Assembly (NCBI GenBank): GCA_026390775.1
Contig: JAPLFF010000004.1
Span: forward strand, 25,584 to 89,583
Origin: Ignavibacteriales bacterium
GTDB lineage: Bacteria > Bacteroidota > Ignavibacteria > Ignavibacteriales > Melioribacteraceae
Direction of reading: 5' to 3'
DNA: 64,000 nucleotides
Positions 8,247-17,068 of this stretch are shown here, in pieces. How positions within the stretch are numbered: the first letter of the stretch is position 1; every line of letters starts with the position of its first letter. The position numbers and the translations under genes were made by a program. The notes beneath the pieces are model-generated. The model was not told the DNA's origin. It worked only from the letters and a program-made list of their open reading frames with translations, and did not search any database.

Positions 8247-9569
8247 CTATTTATTAAACGGTATTTCATCACTGCCAATGTTGTAATTCAGTTCAGCGAT
8301 GGTCGAAAGCAAATCTATTACAATTTGGTTGTAGTTTAATTTAGCGGTAGTTAGAACTGCCTCGGCATCTAATACGTCAAGACTGTTCCCTTTACCGATA
8401 TTGTATTTCATATTTGAGGTCATTAGAATTTCTTCCGCAAGCTTTACAAGCTTTGCCGTTCCGCTTAACCTGCTTTTAATATCATCCAACTTCACCAAAT
8501 TATTTTTAACGTTCGTTTCAATCTGTTGCTGAATTGCGTTTCCATTTTCTTGTAACGCATCAATTCTGATTTTTGATTGCTCAACCTTTTCTTGAAAGTT
8601 AGAACCCTTGAAAAAAGGAAGTGAGTATGTTACAGTTACACCAACATTCCAATTAAAATTACCCATTGGAATTTGACTGTCTTCCACATTTGTTATTCCA
8701 AACGCATAAAAGTTTGGATAATATTCTTTGTTGAATAATTCCGCCTCTTTGCCCCTCAATTCTTTCTGAGTTTTAATGTTTTCCAAATCGGGATGATTAG
8801 CAGATAAGACATTTTTAAGTTCGTCAAAGCTGTAATTCTTATTTGAGTATTGGGTCCATAATTCGTCAATATTATCAACCACGCTAAACGAGTCGCCGAG
8901 AGTATTCCCGCAGACAACGTTAAGATTATTATTCTGCACGTCCAGTTGATTCTTTGCCTTTGCAAGCTCATCAAGCGCAACTTCAATCTGAACTTGTGCT
9001 TTAATTACATCAAGATTAGAAACCTTACCGATGTTGTAAATAGCTTCTGCATTCCTTAAATGCTCTCTTAATTGATTGATAGCATCTTCCTGAATTTGAA
9101 CTGTTCTTTTCGCTTTGAGTAATTCCAGATAACTTTTAGCAATCGAATATGAAAATGCCTGCCGTAATTTTCTTGTATAGTTTCTATCTATATCAACTGA
9201 TTTATCAGCATAATCTTTCTGAATCGTATTTTTGCCCCAATCGTAGATAAGCTGGTTAACTCTGAAATCTGCATAAAAATCATTTAGAGAATTGCCAAGA
9301 TATTTTTGTTTGTTAGGCATTACCCAATCCCATCGCGAAATGTTTAGATCAAAATATATTTGCGGAAGATAATCTTTATCCAAATAATCAATCTGCTTCA
9401 TCCCGGCTAGTATATTTTTCTCGTTTGCTTTTAGCTGGGGGTTATTTTGAAATGCAATATTAACAAGTTCATTCAGAGTATATTCTTTTTCAGCGCCTTG
9501 TGAGAAAACCGGTGTTTGGAGTAGAGTCACCATAGCAATAATAAATCCAAAATATATTTTCTTCTTCAT
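8247..9569 (-). CDS. TolC-family outer-membrane efflux channel
   Basis: 440-aa protein with signal peptide (ending TPVFSQG) and two OEP repeats, each with long amphipathic helices, in the order typical of TolC. The N-terminal motif YTLNELVNIAFQNNPQL and the later NIGKVSNLDVIKAQVQ and NIGKGNSLDVLDAE repeats are family signatures. It comes first in the channel-adaptor-pump trio and its start overlaps the end of the DUF169 gene. Confidence 0.92.
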   Translation of the reverse strand: MKKKIYFGFIIAMVTLLQTPVFSQGAEKEYTLNELVNIAFQNNPQLKANEKNILAGMKQIDYLDKDYLPQIYFDLNISRWDWVMPNKQKYLGNSLNDFYADFRVNQLIYDWGKNTIQKDYADKSVDIDRNYTRKLRQAFSYSIAKSYLELLKAKRTVQIQEDAINQLREHLRNAEAIYNIGKVSNLDVIKAQVQIEVALDELAKAKNQLDVQNNNLNVVCGNTLGDSFSVVDNIDELWTQYSNKNYSFDELKNVLSANHPDLENIKTQKELRGKEAELFNKEYYPNFYAFGITNVEDSQIPMGNFNWNVGVTVTYSLPFFKGSNFQEKVEQSKIRIDALQENGNAIQQQIETNVKNNLVKLDDIKSRLSGTAKLVKLAEEILMTSNMKYNIGKGNSLDVLDAEAVLTTAKLNYNQIVIDLLSTIAELNYNIGSDEIPFNK

Positions 9570-10339
9570 CTTACTGTTTCCTCTCCCGAAGGGATGGATT
9601 CCTCAACTCTTTTCGCAAAAGATTGGTAAACTTGTTTTGCACGCGATCTTTCTATCGCTTTTGATTTCAGAAACTTCAGATTTTCAATTGTCATATCAAG
9701 TTTCGAAATAGGAATACCGAGTATAGCTTCATTAGGTTTTGCATCTGTGGCATCGCGGCAACCGTAACATCCAAAACTCATATTTATTTTTTGAGACTTG
9801 AACGGCAGCACCGTTGAATCAACACACACCGCTTGAAGAATGCTTGTGCTCATATTCAATCTTCCTCCTTCTTCATTCAAATAGGCGAGAGCAATCCACA
9901 TTAATTTTTCCACTTCATCTTCAATTACAATTACATCGGGATCTTCTTGCCAGTCTTTCAGCGGCTTTGCCACAACGGTTTCATACTTACCTTGTTCAAG
10001 GCGTGGCATATCGTCCATTACTTTTATTCCCGCTTCTTTCTTCTTGAAAATCCCATAACCGTTCAACATTGTTCCGTCTTGAAGATTTTTTGACAGCGGC
10101 TTAAACCCAAGTGCGGCTGCGGCGGCTGGACAAGAAATATCTTCTTTATTCAGCTTTAATGCTTCGCCGTTTCTTGCTCGCATAATTAATTGACAGTAAC
10201 GGTGGTCTTCAGCTTTTTGAATTCCGTTCTCTCCTTCGCTCGTGGAAAAATCTTTTTCATAAAATTTTACGCCAACCGGCTGTGTTTCCAAACCCACCGA
10301 TTCGGTTAATATTTTTTGTATCTCAGAATAGTCTTTCAT
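9566..10339 (-). CDS. DUF169 family protein
   Basis: 257-aa soluble protein matching the DUF169 pattern: N-terminal QPVGVKFYE, the cysteine segment EDISCPAAAAALGF, and the C-terminal CYGCRDATDAKPNEAILGIP. Five cysteines are spread through it (in YCQL, SCPA, VCVD, CYGC), which could bind metal or an Fe-S cluster. The family has no settled function; it recurs near arsenic and DUF318 permease genes. Both ends overlap neighbours by four bases (ATGA), so it is co-translated with the thioredoxin-like gene before and the TolC gene after. Confidence 0.83.
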   Translation of the reverse strand: MKDYSEIQKILTESVGLETQPVGVKFYEKDFSTSEGENGIQKAEDHRYCQLIMRARNGEALKLNKEDISCPAAAAALGFKPLSKNLQDGTMLNGYGIFKKKEAGIKVMDDMPRLEQGKYETVVAKPLKDWQEDPDVIVIEDEVEKLMWIALAYLNEEGGRLNMSTSILQAVCVDSTVLPFKSQKINMSFGCYGCRDATDAKPNEAILGIPISKLDMTIENLKFLKSKAIERSRAKQVYQSFAKRVEESIPSGEETVR

Positions 10340-11016
10340 TTGTTTCTCCTTGTATTCAGAAGTGAATTTAATTCGGTAAATAGATTTTCACTTCTCACAA
10401 ATCTTTTTATTTCCATACCCTTTTCATCCATCACTAATACTACCGGTATAAATCCAACTTCATACTTTGTTTGTAAATCAAAATTTGTAAAGCAATCAAC
10501 AACAGCATAATCAAACAAGCCCGGATTATCTTTTAGCAGTTTTTGAATTTCAGATTCTTGTTTATAGCACATCTCAAGAGTGCATTCGCAAGACATTGAT
10601 GTTGAGAAAACAATTATTTTTTTATTCGATGTTTTTTTTAGCTCATCTAAAAAATAATTTCCTAAAAGAGAGTTGAATTCATTGTTTACGACACGGAAAG
10701 CTTTCTTTAATGTATCAACTTCCGGATTATTCTTAAAGAAATTCTCAAATGCATTGAACGATTCAATTAGACGTTCTCTTTTTTCATTAGCCTTTTGACT
10801 ATCACTAATTGACTCTGGAAATGTTTTCACTTCCTTTAGTTCTGTAAGTAGTTTTCCAAGCTCATCTACAGTAGATTTATCCGGATAATCATTTTTCAAA
10901 AAAGTCATGTTTAATTGAGCAAGTTTCTCTCGCGTTTCCTTTATCAATTCACCGGATGGCTCTGTCCTTATTAAGCTTGTGAAAATCAATACGGTTGTAA
11001 GCAGTTTTAGCAGCAT
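10336..11016 (-). CDS. Exported thioredoxin-like protein with CEC...C motif
   Basis: 226-aa protein with a short signal peptide, a helical N-terminal half (about 25-135) and a C-terminal thioredoxin-like fold: strand IIVFSTS, cysteines in MSCECTLEMC, a further cysteine in VVDCF, and the cis-proline loop GFIPVVLVMD. The usual CxxC is replaced by C-E-C-x4-C, so it may bind a soft metal rather than exchange disulfides (inference). It lies between the DUF318 permease and DUF169 genes and is probably co-translated with the latter. Confidence 0.7.
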   Translation of the reverse strand: MLLKLLTTVLIFTSLIRTEPSGELIKETREKLAQLNMTFLKNDYPDKSTVDELGKLLTELKEVKTFPESISDSQKANEKRERLIESFNAFENFFKNNPEVDTLKKAFRVVNNEFNSLLGNYFLDELKKTSNKKIIVFSTSMSCECTLEMCYKQESEIQKLLKDNPGLFDYAVVDCFTNFDLQTKYEVGFIPVVLVMDEKGMEIKRFVRSENLFTELNSLLNTRRNK

Positions 11017-11020
11017 AGTC

Positions 11021-12064
11021 TTAGTAAATTAGATTGAAGAGATAACCGACAATAATTATTCCCACAGCTACAACTCCGACAAAAACAAGAATCAATTGCA
11101 GCTTAAGAACCTTTTTAAGAATTATAGTTTCCGGAAGCGATAAACCGATAACACTCATCATAAATGCAAGCACCGTTCCAAGCGATGCGCCTTTCTCTAG
11201 TAACGCTTGAACAATTGGAATTATTCCAGCGGCGTTAGAATACATCGGCACACCAAGCACTACTGCAATCGGGACAGACCACCATGCAGATTTTCCCATT
11301 AAACTAGCCATAAAATTTTCCGGCACATATCCATGTATCCCAGCGCCAACAGCAATTCCAATTACTATATATATCCACACTTTACTTACTATTTCTTTTA
11401 CCGCGTCAATACCGGCAGTAATTCTTTGCGAGAAAGATATTTTCTCTTCCACCATTTCTAAATGTCCTGCTTTAACCTCATACACCCATGGTTCAACATA
11501 TTTTTCTAATTTTAATCTTCCAATTATATAACCGGAAATCATTGCGATTAATAATCCAGTTGACATGTAGAGTAAAGCAGTTTTCCATCCGAATAAACCA
11601 AACAAAAGAACAAGAGCAACTTCATTTATCATTGGAGCGGCTATAAGAAAAGAAAATGTTACACCAAGCGGAACGCCGCTTTCTACAAATCCAAGAAATA
11701 ACGGGATAGCCGAACATGAACAGAATGGAGTTACAATTCCCAACAGACTTGCCGAAACATTACCGGCAAAGAGTTTTTTACCGCCGAGCAGTTTTCTAGT
11801 TCGCTCCGGTGAGAAATAACTTCTAATTATCCCAACTCCAAAAACTATTAAGGCAAGAAGAAGTAATACTTTCGGGACTTCAAATACAAAAAACCAGATT
11901 GCATTTGTTAAATGCGTATCTCTAGATAGGTTTATAATTTCATAAACCAAAAAGTTTGTTATGTTTTCAAGATTCCAATAAAGCAGAATCCACACCGGTA
12001 ATAACAAAGCCGGAATTAGATATTTATTTTTTTCTTCTGTCAAATTATTCGAAGTATAATTCAT
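11021..12064 (-). CDS. DUF318-family permease (ArsP/SO_0444-like)
   Basis: About 347 aa with eight to ten hydrophobic helices in two halves. The conserved TPFCSCSAIPLFLGF motif and SFLIAAPMINEVAL identify the DUF318 permease family, which includes ArsP (organoarsenical efflux) and SO_0444 (Cu/Zn). I choose the ATG at 12064 because GGTG precedes it at a normal distance; TTG and GTG codons lie upstream in frame. Placement next to ACR3 and arsC favours arsenic export, with trivalent organoarsenicals as a likely substrate (inference). Confidence 0.85.
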   Translation of the reverse strand: MNYTSNNLTEEKNKYLIPALLLPVWILLYWNLENITNFLVYEIINLSRDTHLTNAIWFFVFEVPKVLLLLALIVFGVGIIRSYFSPERTRKLLGGKKLFAGNVSASLLGIVTPFCSCSAIPLFLGFVESGVPLGVTFSFLIAAPMINEVALVLLFGLFGWKTALLYMSTGLLIAMISGYIIGRLKLEKYVEPWVYEVKAGHLEMVEEKISFSQRITAGIDAVKEIVSKVWIYIVIGIAVGAGIHGYVPENFMASLMGKSAWWSVPIAVVLGVPMYSNAAGIIPIVQALLEKGASLGTVLAFMMSVIGLSLPETIILKKVLKLQLILVFVGVVAVGIIIVGYLFNLIY

Positions 12065-12076
12065 TTTATTCACCAA

Positions 12077-13159
12077 TTAAGGACAAAGATCGGGAGCTTT
12101 TACGTTTCCCTCTTCAACATTTTTGAAATATTTTTTCTGAAACCACAACGCTACATTTACCAAGCTGATTAAAACCGGCACTTCTACAAGCGGACCAATT
12201 ACAGCCGCAAAAGCTTCACCACTGTTAATTCCGAAAACTGCAACGGCTACAGCAATAGCTAATTCAAAATTGTTACTTGCGGCAGTAAAGGACAGTGTTG
12301 CAGTTTTCGAGTAATCCGCTCCGATTTTTCTTCCCATATAGAATGATACAAGAAACATTATCACAAAATAGATTAGCAATGGGATTGCAATTCTTACAAC
12401 ATCAAGAGGAATCTTTACAATGTATTCACCCTTCAAAGAAAACATTACAATAATTGTAAACAACAACGCAATAAGTGTTATCGGGCTTATCTTTGGAATA
12501 AACTTAGTTTGATACCACTCTTTATTTTTCAGTTTAATCAAGGTGAAGCGCGTAATTATCCCAGCTATGAATGGAATGCCGAGGTAAATGAAAACGCTCT
12601 CTGCAATCTGTCCGATTGTTATATCTACTTTGAAAGATTGCAAACCTAACCAGTGAGGTAAAACTGTCAAGAACACATACGCGTAAATCGAAAAGAAAAG
12701 CACTTGGAAAATTGAGTTGAACGCAACCAAACCGGCAGCATATTCAGTATCACCTTTTGCAAGTTCGTTCCAGACAATTACCATTGCAATGCATCTTGCC
12801 AAACCTATCATTATTAATCCAGCCATATATTCCGGATAGTCCTGTAGAAATATTACAGCGAGCAAGAACATCAGTATTGGTCCAATAATCCAGTTCTGAA
12901 CTAAAGATAGAGAAAGGATTTTTACATTTTTGAACACGTCTCCAAGTTCTTCATACTTTACTTTTGCAAGCGGTGGATACATCATCAATATCAATCCGAT
13001 TGCTATCGGAATATTCGTTGTCCCCGATTGAAAAGAATTCCAAAAATTTACAATTCCTGGAAATAGATAACCGGAAAAAACTCCTATGAACATTGCAAGA
13101 AAAATCCAAAGAGTTAAATACCTATCAAGGAATGAAAGCTTCTTTGTAATCGAACTCAT
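12077..13159 (-). CDS. acr3: ACR3-family arsenite exporter
   Basis: About 360-aa transporter of the bile/arsenite/riboflavin superfamily with ten helices. [18 protein letters not shown] opens the protein and [20 protein letters not shown] holds the conserved transport cysteine in helix 4. The ATG at 13159 has a strong ribosome-binding site (AGAGGAA), so the in-frame residues before it that overlap the mini-thioredoxin gene are not used. It should expel As(III) produced by the adjacent arsenate reductase. Confidence 0.95.
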   Translation of the reverse strand: MSSITKKLSFLDRYLTLWIFLAMFIGVFSGYLFPGIVNFWNSFQSGTTNIPIAIGLILMMYPPLAKVKYEELGDVFKNVKILSLSLVQNWIIGPILMFLLAVIFLQDYPEYMAGLIMIGLARCIAMVIVWNELAKGDTEYAAGLVAFNSIFQVLFFSIYAYVFLTVLPHWLGLQSFKVDITIGQIAESVFIYLGIPFIAGIITRFTLIKLKNKEWYQTKFIPKISPITLIALLFTIIVMFSLKGEYIVKIPLDVVRIAIPLLIYFVIMFLVSFYMGRKIGADYSKTATLSFTAASNNFELAIAVAVAVFGINSGEAFAAVIGPLVEVPVLISLVNVALWFQKKYFKNVEEGNVKAPDLCP

Positions 13160-13179
13160 ATTTATTCCTCTTTCTTTAA

Positions 13180-13431
13180 TTACTGATTCGCTAACGCATT
13201 CATCAACCAATGCGTTAAAGTAGATTTTGTTGGTAGCTTACCACTATGAACAACTTTACCGTTTAAAACCAATCCGGGCGTGCTCATTATTCCGTAACTC
13301 ATTATGTCTTTATAATCTGTTACTTTTTCTATTTCCGCTTCAATGCCGTTTTCCGAAACAACCTCATGACAAAGTTTTTCTAAGTTAATGCAGTTTGCAC
13401 AACCAGAACCCAGAACCTTAATGTTTAGCAT
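13180..13431 (-). CDS. Redox-active mini-thioredoxin (CANC)
   Basis: 83-aa cytoplasmic thioredoxin-fold protein with C11-A-N-C14 and the cis-proline segment STPGLVLNG. It is clearly paralogous to the CKRC protein at 2639-2881. Its position between arsenate reductase and ACR3 suggests it could re-reduce ArsC, which in this family needs a thioredoxin partner (inference from family chemistry). Confidence 0.86.
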   Translation of the reverse strand: MLNIKVLGSGCANCINLEKLCHEVVSENGIEAEIEKVTDYKDIMSYGIMSTPGLVLNGKVVHSGKLPTKSTLTHWLMNALANQ

Positions 13432-13435
13432 TTTC

Positions 13436-13861
13436 TTAACTCCTTAAATTTTCTTCGTAGAATTTGTAAAACTCTTTTTTAATTTCATCTCTAATTCTCC
13501 TAAATTCAGAAAGAATTTCTTCCTCCGTTCCGGTTGCATCCGCCGGGTCTTCAAATCCTATATGTAATTGCTTCCCGACCTTGCCGATAAATACCGGGCA
13601 AGTTTCTTTTGCGTTATCGCAAACTGTAATAACAAAATCAAACGGCTCACCTAGGAATTGATCAACTTTCTTAGGATAGTTTTTCGAAAGGTCTATACCA
13701 ACTTCACTCATTACCTTGATTGCTTTCGGATGAACTTGAGTGGATGGATTTGTCCCGGCGGAATAAACTTCCAATTCTGAATCGAAGGACTTCATAAATC
13801 CTTCCGCCATTTGACTTCTGCAAGAATTACCTGTGCAGAGTATTAAGATTTTTTTGTTCAT
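13436..13861 (-). CDS. arsC: Arsenate reductase, thioredoxin-coupled (low-MW phosphatase type)
   Basis: 141 aa with the phosphatase loop C9-TGNSC-R15 (CX5R) and the redox pair C81 and C88 in TVCDNAKETCP, the three cysteines used by Staphylococcus/Bacillus-type ArsC to reduce As(V) to As(III). The DP motif (FEDPAD) supplies the general acid. It comes right after the arsR gene in the operon and before the mini-thioredoxin and ACR3. Confidence 0.95.
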   Translation of the reverse strand: MNKKILILCTGNSCRSQMAEGFMKSFDSELEVYSAGTNPSTQVHPKAIKVMSEVGIDLSKNYPKKVDQFLGEPFDFVITVCDNAKETCPVFIGKVGKQLHIGFEDPADATGTEEEILSEFRRIRDEIKKEFYKFYEENLRS

Positions 13862-13917
13862 TTCTATATTTCCTTTCTTCTAATTCGCTATTTACCGAAT
13901 TGCTTAAGCAAAAAAAA

Positions 13918-14262
13918 TTACGAAGCGCAAACTTTAAAACGATCTACAACTTTAACCTTCTGCTTATCGTTATCAATCAATTGATTATCTCCTAACCAAA
14001 AATCCAACTGGCTTAAAATTGCAGAAATCCTTTGGTCGCCCGGTCGTTGATTGATTAAGTAGTTCACCCATTTGCCGTCTCTATCTTCTAAAATAAATCC
14101 TTCTTTTTTCAGTATGCTTAGATGCTGGGATACTGTCGAAGCCGCAAGCTGAAGTATTTCCGTTATTTCACAAACGCAAAGAGGTTTAATTTGCAGCATC
14201 TTTAATATGCGTAACCGGTTCTTATCAGAGAGCGCCTTAAATATGTTCGTTGATTCTTTCAT
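13918..14262 (-). CDS. arsR: ArsR/SmtB-family repressor
   Basis: 114-aa winged-helix protein. C29-V-C31 at the start of the DNA-recognition region (PLCVCEITEIL) is the classical As(III) sensor pair of the alpha-3 type; TVSQHLSILKKEG is the recognition helix. C112 near the C-terminus could be the third ligand. It heads the arsC/acr3/permease run and has its own promoter with an inverted repeat over the start region, fitting autorepression relieved by As(III). Confidence 0.94.
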   Translation of the reverse strand: MKESTNIFKALSDKNRLRILKMLQIKPLCVCEITEILQLAASTVSQHLSILKKEGFILEDRDGKWVNYLINQRPGDQRISAILSQLDFWLGDNQLIDNDKQKVKVVDRFKVCAS

Positions 14263-14268
14263 AACATC

Positions 14269-14288
14269 ATTTCGTTGTTGACCGAAAT
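14269..14288. promoter_or_regulatory. Probable ArsR operator
   Basis: Inverted repeat with six-base arms ATTTCG and CGAAAT separated by eight bases, lying between the -10 box and the start codon of the arsR gene at 13918-14262. Placement fits autorepression; binding is inferred. Confidence 0.5.
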
Positions 14289-14314
14289 ATAATTACTGTT
14301 TGTTTTACTTCCAA
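14286..14314 (-). promoter_or_regulatory. Probable sigma-70 promoter of the arsR-arsC-acr3 run
   Basis: On the minus strand TTGGAA (-35, 14309-14314) and TATATT (-10, 14286-14291) are exactly 17 bases apart. The -10 overlaps the inverted repeat at 14269-14288. The next gene upstream ends at 14355 on the same strand, so this would allow arsenic-specific induction of the downstream run. Confidence 0.55.
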
Positions 14315-14354
14315 ATTAATTCCTTGTTAGATTCATTAGTGTAATTACTATTGG

Positions 14355-15161
14355 TTACTGAGTTAACTTTTCAGTTGATTGATTTACTTTTGAAAAAGCT
14401 TCCGTAACTGCTTTTGCGAATATTTCCTTTACGCCGTTTTCATCAATTGTTCTTGTTCCAATCATAATCTTTAATTCTTCTGGATCCTTTCCGGTTTGTT
14501 TAAATAACTCTGCTGTGCCGGAAACAGTTTGAGAAATAATCTTCACCGCTTCTTCTTCAGTCATACCTTTTGCTATCGCAAAATCTTTTAGAGCTTTTAT
14601 AGCGGGGAAGAAATAAGTTGGACCCACGGCCGAGATTGAGGTTGCTAAGTTCATCCTTGTTTCATCTATTCTTATCGTTTTTCCAAATAAAGAAAGAAGT
14701 GCCTCAACAAATTTTATTTGGTCTTCAGTTACATATTTACCAATTGAATAAGGATTCATTCCCTCCCCTACTAAAGAAGGCGTGTTAGGAATGACTCTTA
14801 CTACCGGGATCTCTTTACATAAAACCGTTTCCATAACCCACGTTGGAATTGATGCCGCTAATGAAATAATAATCTTCTCATTACTAATAATATTACTACA
14901 GTCTTCAGAAAGGACAATTTTAATTTGACCTGGCGGAACTGCAAGAAAAATTATATAGCCAAATTCTGCACACTTTGAATTTTCTTGTGTCGTGTTAATT
15001 CCAAATCTTTGCTTTAACTCTACAAGCCGTTCCGTTTTATTATCGGAAACAATAATATTTTCCGGCATAATTAAACCGGATTTAATCATTCTCTCAATAA
15101 ATACATCCGCAATAATCCCGCCGCCGATAAACGATATTTTTTGTTCTTCTATTTTTTCCAT
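14355..15161 (-). CDS. Pyrroline-5-carboxylate reductase-like protein
   Basis: 268 aa with an N-terminal Rossmann fold (ISFIGGGIIADVFIERM), the VRVIPNTPSLVGEG motif and the helical dimer domain (SAVGPTYFFPAIKALKDFAIAKG) of the ProC family, which makes proline from pyrroline-5-carboxylate with NAD(P)H. The C-terminal substrate loop, usually a GGTTI motif, reads IGTRTIDENG, so the substrate may differ. It is the last gene after the second CFA synthase-containing arsenic run. Calling it proC proper is uncertain. Confidence 0.78.
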   Translation of the reverse strand: MEKIEEQKISFIGGGIIADVFIERMIKSGLIMPENIIVSDNKTERLVELKQRFGINTTQENSKCAEFGYIIFLAVPPGQIKIVLSEDCSNIISNEKIIISLAASIPTWVMETVLCKEIPVVRVIPNTPSLVGEGMNPYSIGKYVTEDQIKFVEALLSLFGKTIRIDETRMNLATSISAVGPTYFFPAIKALKDFAIAKGMTEEEAVKIISQTVSGTAELFKQTGKDPEELKIMIGTRTIDENGVKEIFAKAVTEAFSKVNQSTEKLTQ

Positions 15162-15230
15162 TCTATTACCATTAAAAAATAATTTTATTCTTTTATACCG
15201 CCTTTGTTTTTATGCTTTGCCGTCCCATCT

Positions 15231-16352
15231 TTACCTTATTGATTGATAACCACCAAGCACACCATTTTTTGACAAAACAATTTGCCAAAGCTGATTGCGT
15301 CTTGATCTGAATGAACCGGCAGAAGAAAGTAAAAAGTATTTCCACATTCTGTAAAATCGCTCATCGTATCTATCTTTAATAATATCCCAATTGTTTCTAA
15401 AATTTCCATACCAAGCCATTAACGTTTTATCGTAATCAGCACCAAAGTTGTGTAAATCTTCTATCACAAAAAGATTTTCAACGGCTTTGCTTAATTGGGA
15501 AATCGAGGGCAGCATTCCGTTTGGGAAAATATATTTGTGCGTCCATGGGTCGATTGACCCTGTAGATTTAATATTCCCAATGGTATGAAGAAGGAACAAA
15601 CCTTCATTTTTCAAGCATCGATCCGCAACTTCAAAGTATGCTCTATAATTTTTATAGCCAACGTGTTCTATCATTCCTACACTTACTATCCTATCGTATT
15701 TTTCATTTATCTCACGATAATCCATTAAACGAAATTCCACCGGCAGCCCTTCACATAATTTTCTGCCTAGTTCAACCTGCTCTTTTGAAACAGTAATACC
15801 AACAACTTCCACTTCGTACTTTTCAGCGGCATATTTACCAAAAGCGCCCCACCCGCAGCCAATATCTAAAATCTTCATCCCTGGTTTGAGATAAAGTTTT
15901 TCACAAATCAACTCCAGCTTATTCTCTTGTGCTTCATCCAAAGAAATTGAATTTTTCCAATAAGCGCAGCTGTAGTTCATTCTTTTATCCAGCATATTCT
16001 CGAAAAGATCGTTTCCCAAATCATAATGCTTTTCGCCTATTATGAACGCTCGCCGTTTCGATTGTAAATTAAAGATCCTCGAAGAAAAGAGTTTGAACAA
16101 GATTGATAGATTTCGCCGGACTTTCTTGTCTATTTGCGCTCGTAAAATTTTGTTAATCAGTTCGTCAATTTTATCAGCATCCCACCAGCCATACATATAT
16201 GATTCGCCGATTCCCAGCTCACCTTCTGTAACTGCTCGTCTGAAAATATCCTTATTATGGACTTGAATATCCCAAGGATCACTACCATTAATTTTAACGA
16301 CTGCAATTTTAAGTAACTGTCCTACTAACGCTTCGTAAGTTTGAGAGTTCAT
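15231..16352 (-). CDS. Cyclopropane-fatty-acid synthase (copy 1)
   Basis: 373-aa SAM-dependent methyltransferase of the CFA synthase family, methylating double bonds of membrane phospholipid acyl chains. The N-terminal lipid-binding part, the YDLGNDLFENMLDKRMNYSC segment, the SAM loop LDIGCGWGAFGKYAAEKY and the IEHVGYKNYRAYF segment are all present. A close paralogue is at 31011-32135. Its place behind ArsA/ArsD is unusual; membrane hardening against toxic metal stress is one reading (inference). Confidence 0.92.
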   Translation of the reverse strand: MNSQTYEALVGQLLKIAVVKINGSDPWDIQVHNKDIFRRAVTEGELGIGESYMYGWWDADKIDELINKILRAQIDKKVRRNLSILFKLFSSRIFNLQSKRRAFIIGEKHYDLGNDLFENMLDKRMNYSCAYWKNSISLDEAQENKLELICEKLYLKPGMKILDIGCGWGAFGKYAAEKYEVEVVGITVSKEQVELGRKLCEGLPVEFRLMDYREINEKYDRIVSVGMIEHVGYKNYRAYFEVADRCLKNEGLFLLHTIGNIKSTGSIDPWTHKYIFPNGMLPSISQLSKAVENLFVIEDLHNFGADYDKTLMAWYGNFRNNWDIIKDRYDERFYRMWKYFLLSSAGSFRSRRNQLWQIVLSKNGVLGGYQSIR

Positions 16353-16376
16353 TTTACAACTCCCTTTATTTTCAAA

Positions 16377-16682
16377 TCACTTTATTTGTTTTTCTATTTC
16401 CATTCTTATGCTTCGTTCAGTTAATTTTCCGCCCGATTGAATTATTTCCCCGTTGATTGTTACAATCGGCGTCTGAAGTATCTCTTTTTGTATCCCTTCC
16501 AATATTTCTTTATAAGAAAACGATTCCGCAGAAAAGATTTCGATCAGTTTCATTTCAAAAACATCCCCCAGACGCTCTTTCAATTTTTTAGAAATCATAT
16601 CCACGGCGAACTGCCAGCTTTTTTCATAACTGCAAGCGCCCGCCGGCATAACAAATATTTTTATGTCACATTTATTATTCAT
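16377..16682 (-). CDS. Thioredoxin-fold protein of arsenic cluster
   Basis: 101-aa small protein with a probable thioredoxin-like fold: strand IKIFVMPAG, the single-cysteine segment ACSYEKSW, a helix, and a cis-proline loop TPIVTINGEIIQSGG. Only one cysteine occupies the active-site position. I recognise no named family beyond the fold. It follows the two YlbF-like genes and is followed by the CFA synthase. Confidence 0.6.
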   Translation of the reverse strand: MNNKCDIKIFVMPAGACSYEKSWQFAVDMISKKLKERLGDVFEMKLIEIFSAESFSYKEILEGIQKEILQTPIVTINGEIIQSGGKLTERSIRMEIEKQIK

Positions 16683-16688
16683 AGAATT

Positions 16689-17054
16689 CTAACAGCATCC
16701 CGATGGCGCTGCTAACTTTGCAAAATCCATCGATATTTCATTGCTTATGGAAGCGTTACATCCCAGTAAGATAATTTTTAAGAGATTTTTCTTTTCAGCT
16801 AATTCTATATTAAGTTCATTATTCTGAATCTTTGATGTGAGACTTCTGAGTTCGGCAATTTCATCTTGTGTTAATGTGTCGTCAGACTGCTTCTTTTGAA
16901 ATTCAGCCGACAGTAAATAATACTTTTCAGTTAGGTTAGTTATTTCCTCATTACTCTTAACCTTTTCTAACGCTTCCATATATTCAATCACTACTGGAGT
17001 TGCTTGAATTGTTCTCACAAATTCGTCGGCAACATATTCAATTTGTTTTTCCAT
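16689..17054 (-). CDS. YlbF-like helical protein with GCC tail (copy 1)
   Basis: About 121 aa, nearly all helix, resembling the Com_YlbF (YlbF/YmcA, DUF964) family: EYMEALEKVKSNEEITNLTEKYYLLSAEF. In Bacillus the YlbF-YmcA-YaaT proteins form a complex with Fe-S clusters through C-terminal cysteines and influence RNase Y. Here the chain ends in APSGCC, a vicinal cysteine pair. I take the ATG at 17054, which has a GGAG box, rather than upstream codons inside the previous gene. Tandem with a second member at 17069-17473. Confidence 0.68.
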   Translation of the reverse strand: MEKQIEYVADEFVRTIQATPVVIEYMEALEKVKSNEEITNLTEKYYLLSAEFQKKQSDDTLTQDEIAELRSLTSKIQNNELNIELAEKKNLLKIILLGCNASISNEISMDFAKLAAPSGCC

Positions 17055-17068
17055 TATAGTTTCTCCAA

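Noticed and set aside
13899..13918. TTGCTTAAGCAA palindrome as terminator of the arsR gene region
   Set aside because: The A/T-run is on the wrong side for the minus-strand transcript; the palindrome may be by chance.
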